From NCBI GenBank assembly GCA_947652115.1, contig OX393568.1:15843746-15907745 (forward strand): a DNA stretch of 64,000 nt, written 5' to 3'. The notes beneath the pieces are model-generated. The model worked only from the letters and a program-made list of their open reading frames with translations. It was not told the DNA's origin and searched no databases. Source of the DNA: Blastomussa wellsi. Lineage: Eukaryota; Cnidaria; Anthozoa; Scleractinia; Plerogyridae. The position numbers were made by a program, and so were the translations under genes. Positions 42,341 to 53,535 of the stretch are shown piece after piece; the first letter of the stretch is position 1, and every line of letters begins with the position of its first letter.

Positions 42341-42964
42341 TTTATGTCAACATAATCATCCCATATAAAGGTCGTAAACGAATTTTATGCCTTATTGAGT
42401 GGCGACGATTGCGATTGTGGCGATGTGAAATCGTTTGCTTCCAAACAAGTTCTCGATCAACCCATACAAACCGCGCGATACTGGGGTAAAATTCAGGTTA
42501 TTTCTGTACTCTGTATGTAGCACACGGGCGACATAATGTGAGTTCTTTCTTTTTGTCTTTATAGAAAAGAGATGTGTTATCTAACATCCCCGATTAGAAT
42601 AACAATTTTTATTTTGTTTCGTTTCATGTAAAAATATAATGACTTTTGAGCACAGTCCCTCACACTCCAGGAAAATCTGTAAGAGACAAAGTTTTCTCTG
42701 CCCCCACCCTGGTGATTCCACCACAGGCTTGCCATCAATCACGTTTTCTTCACGGATCTTTACGTCATCGCCGGCAATTTCTTCTTCCCACTTTGTTGGG
42801 TCAAGGTGTACAAATTCTTCTCCCAATGAATTTTCGGAGGTTTCAGCCTACAAACACGTCTAATCATAGTTTCATTGCTAGAAAAAGAAGAAGTATACGA
42901 AAGAAAACATATTGTGTCGTAAAATAACACACTAGGAACAAATTTTAAACGCTTGAAAACAACC
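42341..42964. promoter_or_regulatory. Intergenic region between divergent TMEM167B and IFRD
   Basis: These 624 bp separate two oppositely oriented start codons and so must hold both promoters unless untranslated exons extend further. The TMEM167B-proximal third is richer in CpG (gcgacgattgcgattgtggc near 42402). No TATA box is obvious. The middle also contains an unexplained minus-strand open segment (42650-42852), listed separately. Confidence 0.55.
42650..42852 (-). other. Possible unrecognised minus-strand exon
   Basis: Read on the minus strand, a TAG that could act as a splice acceptor (42854-42852) immediately precedes an open segment starting AETSENSLGEEFVHLDP and continuing TKWEEEIAGDDVKIREEN and VIDGKPVVESPG. 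It has no ATG in the acidic part, and a GTGGGG at about 42698 could be a donor. The composition looks like real protein (Glu/Asp/Lys-rich, no low complexity), but I do not recognise it. AATAAA on the minus strand near 42615 could instead make it a terminal exon or a processed fragment. The pyrimidine tract before the acceptor is weak. Confidence 0.3.
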
Positions 42965-45900
42965 ATGCCTAAAGGAGACTCCAAGGGCAAAGGGAGAGCC
43001 GGAAAGCGCGGACCACAACAACCCAGAAAGAAAGGTCTGTAAAAGATATTTTCACCATGTTCACCTTCGATTTCGTGTGCTACAATATTTTAGAACTATT
43101 TATTGAACTTTTGGATTAAATCCTAGCTTTAGAAGTTGCTTTTCCGAGCGCGATCTTTATTTTGTTTTACACAATGGTGGCGTTGATGGTATCAATAGTT
43201 ACGCGCCATTCTTTATTCATTCGTCCACTTGGTTCCCGATCGGTGTTATGAAGTGTTAACCAGTTTCCTTTATTGCTTCACATGTTTACTTTACATCTAG
43301 GAAGGAGAGCAGGCGAAGGCAGTGATGATGAAGATTTGGAGAACCAAAGTGTAGCCAGCCATCCGTCAACAGGAACTCATAGTGGAGACGAAGGTTGGTC
43401 GGCTTTCGACACGTGTATGTGAAGAGCTTCCAAGAAACGCGTTTAAAATGTGATTATCTTTCAATAGTGTTTCACTGAATTCCAATTTTTTCCTCAGTTG
43501 ATGGCTTTGACGAAGGTGGAGATTTCGACTATGAAGATAATTTCGAGCAGATCCTGGAGGAAAACATCGATGGAGCTACTCAAAGAAGGTTTGTATATAC
43601 AAAGTTATATTTTTCTCATTGATCCCTCTCTGTTTAGTTTGTTGCTTCCCTTTGCGGAGGAGTTTTATCACTAAATGAGGCTTTATCCTTTTATTTTACG
43701 GTTTCTTCTTGTTTTTATAAATGGTTGGCTTTTAGATCTTTCTAATAAATATTTACCGGGATATATATGGAACTTCAGTACGTGATGTACTTAGGGTAGT
43801 TCGATTATCGATAAGGAAAGTATATTTGCCTTTTAATATTTCAAATAATGAATCTTTCTTTTTGCTCTAACAGGAAGTGAAATTTTTCTTCCATCGGTTC
43901 GGAGACGATCTTAAAATGATTTCAGTTTTATTTTTGTTAATAATTTTACAAATTACAACAAACGAGGGTTTTCTGCTTCGGTGTCTGCTTCAACAACAAT
44001 AACAACAACATTTCTACTATCTCTTTCTAAAATTTCATATTGCGTCACAGTTCAATATCGATTTGCAATGATACCCTAACCGTTATTGGCCAGGGTCACA
44101 AAAACATTGCTCAGCATTTTTTCATACCCCAGTAGTTGTAAACAATAATTATTTTGTATGGCAACCTTCAAATACACATCATCCACAAAAATAGAATTAC
44201 TTGTACTTGTAAAAAGGGCAGATAGAAAAATCAACGGGGAGTAAAGAAAAAATAAGCAGACAGTAAAAATGGTGTATTGTTAAACAATGACTCCTGCTTT
44301 GGTCTAAACTGTTAGTCTTGTTCATGTTTTGGCCAAAATTTTATAATTGATCTGGCATATTACATTGCAAGTATGGAACGAAACTGGTATTGCTTTCAGC
44401 CAGTTCATCAAATAGATTAAGGGGGGAGAACCCTAACTACAAAACAGTTGCTATAGATGACGTTTTTTTGCCATGCTTGTTCTATTGGAGGCTGTTTCAC
44501 TTTTGGTAGTTGACCATATTTGGAAAGACATGTGACAAGAACACATAAATGCTTAAAACTCGCAGAGCTTGTACATCTTCCTTGGATGAAACCAAAGCCA
44601 ATGGACAAATGGCATTCAGATGTAGTATGGATTTGTGGAGATTCCCATTAGTTAAAAGCTATGACATTATAAAATTTTTGTGATGTCATAACGTTTTCAG
44701 TATTGTGAATTTCAAAAAATCAATAGTACAGATTTTGCATGTGAGTGCAATTTATCCATTGGCTTTAGTTTCATACGAGAAAGATGTAAGCTCTACGAGT
44801 TATAAGCATTTATGTGTTCTGGTCACGTGACTTTCCAAATATGGTCAAAGTTGCCAAAAGTGAAAGCAGCCAGAACAAGCATGGCAAAAGACCAATCCCA
44901 GGATTGAAAGGGAACCCAAGATATGATGGTTAGAAGTCATCTATAGCAACCGTTTTGTAGTTAGGGTTCTCCCCCCTTAAATGGACAGATAGTCACAGTT
45001 TGATGTAATTTGTTTTAGTTTGTAAGCCATTCCTAATGTGATTATTACAGAACCTTCTTAACATAGTCTATTCCAGGCTTTTGGTTAATGTGGGATCAAA
45101 ATTATGGAAACAGCATGGTGAAGCAGTTTATCAAGTTTCACTAGTGATCTTGTTCATTGTGGCATGCTCAGTGTAAAATATAACACTTAACCATGAAAAC
45201 AATAACAAAAGCGTGGCTGACTAGGGCCCTTTAAGTGCAACAATAATATATTTATTTAGTATGTTGCGATGGGTGTGTTTTCTTCATTTTGTATTAAGTG
45301 GTAGAGTGCTAATCAAACGAGTAATATATTTTATTTCAGCTCAAGGGAAAGGCAATGTGCTTTGATTGCTGTTCAGAAAGCTTTGAAATCAAGGATTGTC
45401 AGTGACTTTGTCTCGGACAGGTTAGTTTTATTTGAAATTAGTATTAAATGTTTAAAATGGTTTAATCTCATATAATGAATATAACAAGCTTTTTATCAAA
45501 CAAAAAATCTTGTGGATATAGCTTTTTATGGTTGATAAACATCCAATGTATACACTGTAGGGCATCTGATAGGATGCGGTGGTGCTGATCCGTATATTTG
45601 CCAGTGTTTGCATCCTCTGCATAATTAGAGCTTTTTTCCGCATAAAACCCAAAAATTTGCGACATATTAGCGATGAAGACATTGCACGCCATCCTCACAA
45701 ACTTAAAATCTGACAGAAGGGATTGATCATTTGGAACAGTATTTCTCCCTAACATCTTCGAAAACAGGCCAGTTCATTCACAAGTGTTGCGAGTGTGATT
45801 TTAAACCTCCAGGTGTTCCATGCAACTTTTCAGTTGAGCCTGGGTACTAGTTTGCCCTTGTCGTGTTGTCTTTTCATTTTTTGGCTGCTCAAAGGATCAT

Positions 45901-48900
45901 CCTGATCTCCCATAAATAAATGTACATGTAGGTCATTGAGAGACAAGGAAAAGAAGATTCGATCACCATTTTGCAGTTCAATATTATCCTGGAGTTTTGC
46001 ATGCTGACAATGACCTCAATGGATAACGGATCGTGAGGAAATCTGTCATCAAAGTGGGTTCTGTAGTTGCTCCAAAACCAAAATACAGTGCTTTTGAAAT
46101 TTCTACATAACTTACCATATAGAAGAAACTCAAGCAGGTAACAAAGTAAACAATAAAAGCAACAAGCAGTAAACAATAAATTTATGAAAGCTGCTTCCAG
46201 TTTATGTTGCTTATAGTACTTCTTGACAGCAATTTAAATAAATCCAGCTATAATGATGTGGCAATCAATGATTCAATGGTCACTGTTTACCAAATAAAAT
46301 GGTTGTATTATACTATAATTACACATCTGAAAAGTAATTGGGTACATAAAAACAAAAAAATATATACCCACAAATACATGGAAATGGCCCAATTATTTAT
46401 TTATTTTTGTTTTCTTTAATCTCTGCTTAATCCAGCATTCTTTTTGCATAATCAGTACATTTTGCCACATAATATTCCCGAAAATTTCTGCATAATTTGT
46501 TGCTTTTTTTCGCACTCTATCAGATGGCCTGAATATACATTTGATAGGCGAAATTATCAACCCATTTGGACTACTATACAAAATTTTTATTTATCTCAAT
46601 CTTTTTCTGTTTTTTTTTTTCAGAAAAATAACTATACTTGATTGTATTGAGAAATGTGTGAAAAGAGGTATGTTCGTATGTTAGTAATATTGTGCAAATC
46701 ATGAATACATAAATCATCTCTGTGTTTACTTGCTGCTGTTCAAAACTTTTTGGCAACCTGAACAGAAGTCATCTTTAGAGTTAGGTTCAAGTACCAGGCT
46801 TATATCATCATTGAATGGAAACAACTTCTCTCTTGATTCTGCATTATGATGTCTTCTGCTCATGTTCAGGTTGTGGAAATGTCAGTCATCAACAATAGTT
46901 CCATTCAGAAGCACTCTTGACCTGTGAAAATCACCAGTGTCATAAAACAAAGAATGAACAAGACAACAAAGAACTCAAAACAATATGCATTAATAACAGA
47001 AAAACAATAGCTCAAAAACAAAGAAGAAATCAAAGGTTTTTACATTGAGATAAACCGCTACTCCCACCCAGTCGATCACGCTATACAAACTAAAGATTAG
47101 TTTTGTTTCAGGTACCACTGAAGATCGAGTGTTGGCATCATCCATTGCTTCATTGCTATGTATTCAGCTAGGTGCAGGCTCAGAAAGTCAAGTTGTGTTC
47201 AAAACCCTCAAGCCTCATTTGATCACTGTCATTCAAGATAAGACAGCCACCTCAGCTGCTAGATCCAGTGTAAGATTTTTCTTTTTAATAAATATGTTTG
47301 GGTACCCATAAGTCGGCCAAAGTCTGGATTAAGAGGACTACTGTAGCGTTGGATCTGGCCGGTAGTATTGTGTTGTGTTCTTGGGAAAAAAATGTTTATC
47401 TCATTGTGCCTTTTTCCACTCAGGTGGACAAATCAGGGAAATCGATGGGTGGCATGACAAAAGGCTAAAACTAACACTCTGGGAACCAGATTACGATTGA
47501 GTTCATAGCTGTATGGCTCTTAAAAACCTGTTATTTATATGTAGAATATGTACTTGTATGATAGTAAATATCTTGGCAAGAAACAGACTGCACCTCACAT
47601 GTATCACCAATATCAATATTTTTTTGCTTTTTTGGCCTTTTGACTCTTAGATATTTATAAAAGCTTGTGAATTATTAGTAAATATAACTATGGTGTGTAT
47701 TTGCAGTGTGCCACAGCCCTTGCCTTGTGCTGTTTTATTGCCAGTGAAGATTCTGATGTGAGTTACTCTGTTGCTGGTACTAGAGCTCAGTTTTTCATTT
47801 GAGTGTTAAACTTTGCAGTTGCCTTGGTTTTACATTACTACACTTTAAAACTGGTTTATAAAACTCCTGTTAAAGTGCCTATGAAGTAAAAAATTTTTTT
47901 GCACATTTTTGTAGTATATTGTACCCTTATTCCAAAATGACAAAAGAAATTCGGTCTTTGAACGGTAATAATATAAATTTTTGCTAGCCTGCCTTATCCT
48001 GAAACCCTTGTAGAAAGCACCATCAGACATTTTATTGAAACGAAAGTTAGACTTCATGTTCTAAAAAACAAGTAGCAGATGAACAAGATGCTCCTATCAG
48101 AATTGTATTACCATTCAAATACCAAAAATCAGCCAATGCAGTAAGTCGCCAACTCGGTGATCTCAGTCGAAAGATTGATGCTGGTGTCCAGCCTATTTAC
48201 ATGAGTCAAAAAATCAAAGCACAATTCAAACCAAAGGAACATAAACCTCCAATTGTAAATCAACAAAACATTGTGTATTATTTCAAGTGTGATCTGTGGG
48301 ATGCAGATTATGTCGGCTTCACGAGTCAGCACCTACATCAACGTGTGGAGGAACATAGGTGATCAACAATCGGCAACCATGTAAAAGATGAGCATGGAAA
48401 GGATCCAGAGATTATTTTAAACAATTTTAAGATTTTGAAGAAGTGTCAGAGTAAACTCGACTGTTTGATTTTTGAAATGCTTTTTATTTGCAAACTGAAA
48501 CCAAAACTTAACAAACAGAGTGAATCAATTTGCGCGAAGGTATTTATTTAATTCTTTCACTTTTTAATATCGTTTTTATGGTCTTAGCGTTTTCTGTTAT
48601 TATTCATGCCGCAATTTTCTGGTACGTATTGTTTCAATGTAAATATTTTAACTTTTAGCCAGTGTCTCATTAGCATTATCATAATTGATTGTATGTATTT
48701 AAGCGCAAGCTAAATTTTACCTTTTAACTTGAAAATGATCGTTGAGCAGTCGAAACGTCATTTTTTTAACGTTAATTTTTATTGTAAAATCCATATCTTT
48801 TTTGATGACAAAATTAATCTTGATTTCTTTCTGAAAAGAAATCAACTTTTGCGACTAAACAATTAGATGTGTGCGTGTTTCACACCGGCACGTATAATTC

Positions 48901-51900
48901 AAATAGCACAGGATGTTAATTAATAAACTTTGCTTACTCTTCACATGACTGTCTCTTCGCCACTTTCATTCAGACTGTTCAGTTATAGGCGATGTCTTCG
49001 GTACATCCGAATTTTTTGGGTGGAACTTTCCAATTCCACGGCTTCTTCAGATCCATCACAGCGGAAACCTGGCTTGTGCTCGAAGCAGCTATTGTCGAAA
49101 TGTGCCAAAGACAAACATGACTTGTTTGGCACAAAATCTTGTCGGTGAATGCGCACGAATCGAGTCCAGTTTTGCCCCACACTTTTCGCCTTTGGGGAGT
49201 AATACATCGAAATCTCTGGTGTGCCAGTTCTGTTGGCGCAGTTGACTGTATTGGGGCCACCAGCGGCACAATAATTCATCCCTCCCTTCTTCGCTCTCTT
49301 ATCTGCCATGGAACTATCGTATTCAGAACCACAAACTGCGCCACTTCCTGTGTAATCTGAGCGTTTGGCCGAGCGCGAAACAGACCCATTTCAGTTTGCG
49401 AAATCCAAACTTTGAGGGTCCAAAAAACATCAAAGAATGTGCTTTTGATGGCTTAAACCCACAAATTTGAGTTAATTAAGACATAAACAAGTGAATTGGT
49501 CAAAAATAAATTTTACTTCATAGGCACTTTAACCAATCAGAAGTAAGATCAAAATCAATATGGAATGAGTGATGCATGTTTTCCAAGTATCTTGGCACCT
49601 TATGGTTAACTTGTAATTGCATAACTTTCCATGTATCGATTATCAGCACTTAAATTTATAGAACTGCATGTTATTTTAGATAATACATGATAATATTGTT
49701 TGTACACCTTTGTGACAAAAAATAGCAGCTGGACACATTATACTTTGTTCAAATCTACACCATACCTGCTTCTTTTTTGTAAAGCCAATACATGTTGTTT
49801 GTTAGATGCCAGCTTACCCTAAAAAAAACACAATAAAACAACATTTTAACTCCAGTATTTTCAGGAAACATGTTTCCAGTAGTTATCCTGTAGTCAGCTC
49901 CCTGTCCTTGTTTACAAGACTACTTGTTTAATGAAAATATGTTGCCAGTCATCTCTGCAATACTAATACTTCTTGGTGTGCACAGTTCTGAACCATCTAT
50001 CACCATCACCAAAACGTTGATGTACAGCCTCCAAGTTTGTTGCAACATGGTCAGGGTCCATGTAAAAATTGCTGGCTACATTTTTGTCATATTTCACTCA
50101 CATTTAATTAGTTAACTTTTAATACCCTTAACTTAAACAGTTCACTGCAAATGTTTACAAGTCTCCTTCATGTTCAGGAACTCTTTGAATGCTCAAGTGT
50201 ACTGGAAGGAATATTTGACAACAAGAAGACTGTGAAGGCAGATGAAGTTGAAGTTTACAGCAATATTCTGCTTTCCTGGGCCCTTCTTCTTTCTGTTACA
50301 CCTTCCATACAAGCCTACCAGCTCATTAACAAGTAAGTATTGATAGATGTTGTTCAAGAGAGTCCTAAGAAGACGTAAACAGGCATTTACAATGAAATCG
50401 TCAAAAAACCTTTTCTGGAGTGTTGTTTTGCGACCAGTCAGATGCCAGATGAAACTGAAAGCTGTAACCGCAGAAGTTTGGATTAGTCATGAAACAACAA
50501 GTTAAAAGATAAACTATTAACAAATACTGATTGAAATTGTTATTATTGATTGGAGTACATGTTGCTGTCAGACATGCTGTCTAGCTGTGTCTGATCGTGA
50601 CTGCTCGATTTGACATCTCTGTTTTCAACATCTCTGTCTAGTAAAAAATATTTTTCATAGTTATTTTCAAGCATAAGCTCTGAAATAGAACAAGAATAAC
50701 AATTTCAGTATTTGTGAATGGGAAATTTGAGGATTTACTGTGGAAGAAAATCCAATAGGTTGCTTCGTGAATAAACCAAACTTTTCAGCCAATTGTTCTA
50801 GACTTGTGGTTTGTTGCTGTAATGTATAGACCTATTTACCGATATGGTGGCCATTTTGATTTGTATTGTTTTGAAAGACATGATGGAATGGTCAGTGGGC
50901 AAATTTTAAATGTATTTGTTCCCTGGGCATCCCATAGTAGCTAATGCCTTTGTAAACAAAAGAATCCATATTGGAAAAAGGTGTATTGTTGTTTCACCTT
51001 GGCATCTGATTGGTTGTGAAACAATGAACATTCCAGAGTGTCACTATAAAAACATTCCAGGATTTCACTGTAAAGACTGTCCTGCAGAATTGAGAGTAAT
51101 ATCACCTAGCCGAGTTGGCTAAATTAGAATCTATTTTGAAAGATTGAACTGTACATATTCGAACAGTTAAATCACAGGTAGCCCAAGTTCCTTTGGGAAC
51201 TGTCAACATGACGTTATTATAAGAGTTTGTATGGGAATATAACGATCGTACAAAATAGTTGAAAATAAGGAGAAAAAGTAATAAAATGGACTTAACTGTC
51301 CTTGTTGCATCTATAACTTAAGTTTTTATGGCGTTTGGAGGAGTTTCAGAGTGATTCCAGTGGGTGTTAGCTTCTCTGTATTCCTCTCCATATATAATTC
51401 CTCAAGGTAAGGTACTCAAGTGACGGAGCCTGGCAGATCGATTGATTACCCTATATATTATTCAAATTACGGATACCTTTGTTGTTTGTTTATGTAACAC
51501 TGTCAATATCTTGCTTTTCTCCACCAGGCATTTAAGAAGGATGACGAATCTTCTTGAGACGAGTGACCTTGGTGTGCGTATTGCAGCTGGAGAGAGCTTG
51601 GCACTAATGTACGAGATGGCGCGCGACATTAATAAAGACTTCATTGGAGACAGTAATGGCCTGTGTGACTTGCTAAGAGATCTTGCTACAGATGGGAACA
51701 AGCATAAAGCAAAGAAAGATCTGCGGCAACAACGCTCAAGCTTCAGAGACATTTTGAAAACTGTTGAGGTATGTTACAAACTTTTGCTAACCTACTGAAT
51801 TTGCTGTAAGAAAATCTGCCTCTATCCCTGTCCATATTAGAGTTTTTTTTGGCAGAGAACATGTTTATTTCAGTCAGTGCTAAAATTACAACCACAACTA

Positions 51901-53535
51901 CAAAATACACTAACTACATTACACTAATTTACAAATTTACAAATACGTACATGAACTTGCAACACTAAAAACCTAGAGCTAAACATTGCTTACATTCCAT
52001 TCATAAGAGAGGTGATGACAAAGGCCAAAAAAGATCAGAGCTGACTGTTGAGTTTAAGAGCTTGTAAGGTTACAGTTGCGTGAAATCCAATTTTTTTCTG
52101 GTCTCTAAGATACCTTTTGTCACATGATCTTGTTACTGTACTTTATTTTTTATATTCTTAGAAGATTCTTGCACTTGTAAAATTTTTCTGTTTAATTGTC
52201 CTGTTTTAGGATGGCATTGCGCCAGATGAAGTGGTGAAATTTGGAACGGAAAACATGCAATTGCATGGCTGGGTTCAACATAGGCAGTACACAGCATTAA
52301 AGGATGTACTTGGTACTGGAGTTACAGTTCATTTACAGGTAATTTCCAAAGTTATTTTCTACTCTAGCCCATTTTTTGCATAGTTCTGAAAGTGAAGTAC
52401 AATGAACATCTATGCAAACTCTCTCAGATTGTCTGGGAGCTTCCTGGTTGCAGATTCGGACCTCTCAGTCTCCTTTATGGGTCACCAAATCTTTCGGATA
52501 TGAAGGAAAGCGCATAAAAATGTGCTTTCACTCTTTATTTGGCCAAGTTTTGGGGTGAAATATTGAAATGCTTGAAGCATTTTTGTGGTTGAATCATGGG
52601 AGTTTTACTCCATTTTGGGAGTTTGAAAAGATATCTTGACGTAAAAGTTGACACCCTCCCAGGTTTCAACATTTTAGGCTAGCATTTTGTAATGTATTAA
52701 TAATTTTATTTATTTAAGAATATCACTTTTTAACAGGAAAATGACCTCCTACGAGACATTTTTGACCTGGGACCTCAGGTGAAATCCTCAGAAGTCGAGA
52801 AAACCACACGTTATCAAAGGGTGAGTTTAAAAATTTGTTGTATGATACTTCAATTTTGAAAATGTGAAAATGAGAAACTGCCATCATTATTAATCAATCA
52901 ATCAGCAAAAGCATTAAAATTGCTGACCAACCAACAGTGACTTGTTTTACAACTCGCAACCAACAACGGTTTTTATTGATTTCTGCATTGGAATTTAGAG
53001 ACCGATTTTCCATTGACTGTTGTAAAACAAAAACCAATTGAAGTAGTCACCCTGGCCAATTACAAAGGACGAAGACAATCCATTGAACCAATCAAAAATC
53101 CAACCACATACCTGTAGCTGGCGTGAAGTGCAGTGCCTAAAACGTTTGTGAATGAGTCACAATTGGTTTTGGTTTTACATTTACATCTGATTGTCAAAGG
53201 AGTTCCTCAAGTTTTTAAAACCAATCACTAAGGGTTGTAACCCAAAGCCAAAAGAGATGCAAATTGGTTTCGACACTCAAATGAAAATAATTGCTCTTTC
53301 TGATTATTGCATTTACTGTCCTGTTCATATACAATATTTTGAACAGCTCATGGTGCAAACTTAACTTGTATTTATTAAGACTTATTTTCAGGTTGCTGAT
53401 TTTGATTTATCGCTGATGAATAACATGATGATTTCCCTTGTCACACAGCAACTTTACAACAATGCAGTCTCCAAGGCCAGGACTTTGGTTCGTGGAAAGA
53501 ACAGGGATAAAAGGAATGCTCTGAACATGTACTAG
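42965..53535 (+). CDS. IFRD1: IFRD1/IFRD2 homologue, interferon-related developmental regulator (427 aa)
   Basis: Twelve exons join in frame: 42965-43034, 43301-43393, 43498-43588, 45340-45420, 46624-46667, 47112-47269, 47707-47757, 50178-50332, 51528-51768, 52210-52338, 52737-52820, 53449-53535. The start is MPKGDSKGKGRAGKRG, and vertebrate IFRDs also start MPK. Landmarks are RERQCALIAVQKALKS, ASSIASLLCIQLGAG, GVRIAAGESLALMYEMARD, LATDGNKHKAKKDLRQQRS then FRDILKTVE, and the C-terminal TRYQRQLYNNAVSKARTLVR. Residues about 85-330 form the helical-repeat IFRD domain; the last 55 or so are the IFRD C-terminal domain. IFRD2 is reported to sit on translationally silent ribosomes and IFRD1/Tis7 acts in transcriptional and stress responses; a single pre-duplication gene could do either. 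For the last exon I chose the acceptor at 53447-53448 over the in-frame one at 53390-53391 because it restores family alignment. Confidence 0.96.
44417..44980. mobile_element. 564-bp TTAA-bounded fold-back element
   Basis: TTAAGGGGGGAGAACCCTAA (44417-44436) is mirrored by TTAGGGTTCTCCCCCCTTAA (44961-44980). The arms pair for about 200 bp (GTAGTTGACCATATTTGGAA against TTTCCAAATATGGTCAAAG; ACACATAAATGCTTA against TAAGCATTTATGTGT). TTAA at both ends fits piggyBac or Kolobok target choice. It lies in the IFRD intron between 43588 and 45340. Confidence 0.9.
45201..45234. repeat. Single terminus of the 5678-5911 MITE family
   Basis: AATAACAAAAGCGTGGCTGA continuing to CTAGGGCCCTTTAA nearly duplicates the right end of the element at 5678-5911. 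No matching left end is visible nearby, so this is a truncated copy in an IFRD intron. Confidence 0.65.
48069..48551 (+). pseudogene. Penelope-like element GIY-YIG endonuclease fragment
   Basis: The plus-strand frame reads VYYFKCDLWDADYVGFTSQH, LHQRVEEHR, then an in-frame TGA at 48360, then STIGNHVKDEHG, FKILKKCQSKLDCLIFEM and LNKQSESICAK, ending TAA at 48549-48551. This is the C-terminal GIY-YIG endonuclease of Penelope-like retroelements (VYY...DYVGFT core, then EHR). The reverse transcriptase is absent. The stop codon shows it is dead. Confidence 0.85.
48600..48800 (+). repeat. Penelope-like 3' UTR with GAAACGTC motif
   Basis: Downstream of the GIY-YIG fragment, TGAAAATGATCGTTGAGCAG then TCGAAACGTC resembles the conserved tail of Penelope-like elements. 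In some of them this part folds as a hammerhead ribozyme; here the CTGATGA core is not evident. Confidence 0.35.
48983..49309 (-). pseudogene. THAP zinc-finger fragment of a transposase
   Basis: Minus-strand frame of 108 codons: MNYCAAGGPNTVNC, EISMYYSP, NWTRFVRIHRQDFVP, then SCLSLAHFDNSCF. It shows the THAP pattern: paired Cys (14 and 24), the invariant Trp48, Pro61, and a C-H pair (Cys65, His70). The last pair is C-x4-H instead of the usual C-x2-H, so the zinc site is probably damaged. The frame ends soon afterwards without a catalytic domain. Confidence 0.75.
53022..53178. mobile_element. MITE family copy 2 (see 41337)
   Basis: GTAAAACAAAAACCAATTG at the left and CAATTGGTTTTGGTTTTAC at the right are inverted. 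Interior GGCCAATTACAAAGGACGAA and CAATCCATTGAACCAATCAA match the copy at 41337. It lies in the last IFRD intron, between 52820 and 53449. Confidence 0.8.

Larger units (their letters stand above)
47870..49532. mobile_element. 1.66-kb TTAA/THAP transposon remnant (Kolobok-like)
   Basis: TTAAAGTGCCTATGAAGTAA (47870-47889) has its inverted copy at the right end (ACTTCATAGGCACTTTAA, to 49532); pairing runs about 30 bp. Both edges are TTAA. A THAP zinc-finger fragment is encoded antisense near the right end. TTAA target duplications plus a THAP-containing transposase define the Kolobok superfamily; P elements also have THAP but make 8-bp duplications. Most of the transposase is missing and a Penelope-like fragment sits inside. 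The element lies in the IFRD intron between 47757 and 50178. Confidence 0.8.

Noticed and set aside
53392..53448. Extra 19 residues at the start of the last IFRD exon
   Set aside because: In frame and bounded by an AG, but including them breaks alignment with IFRD C-termini; the acceptor at 53447-53448 fits better.
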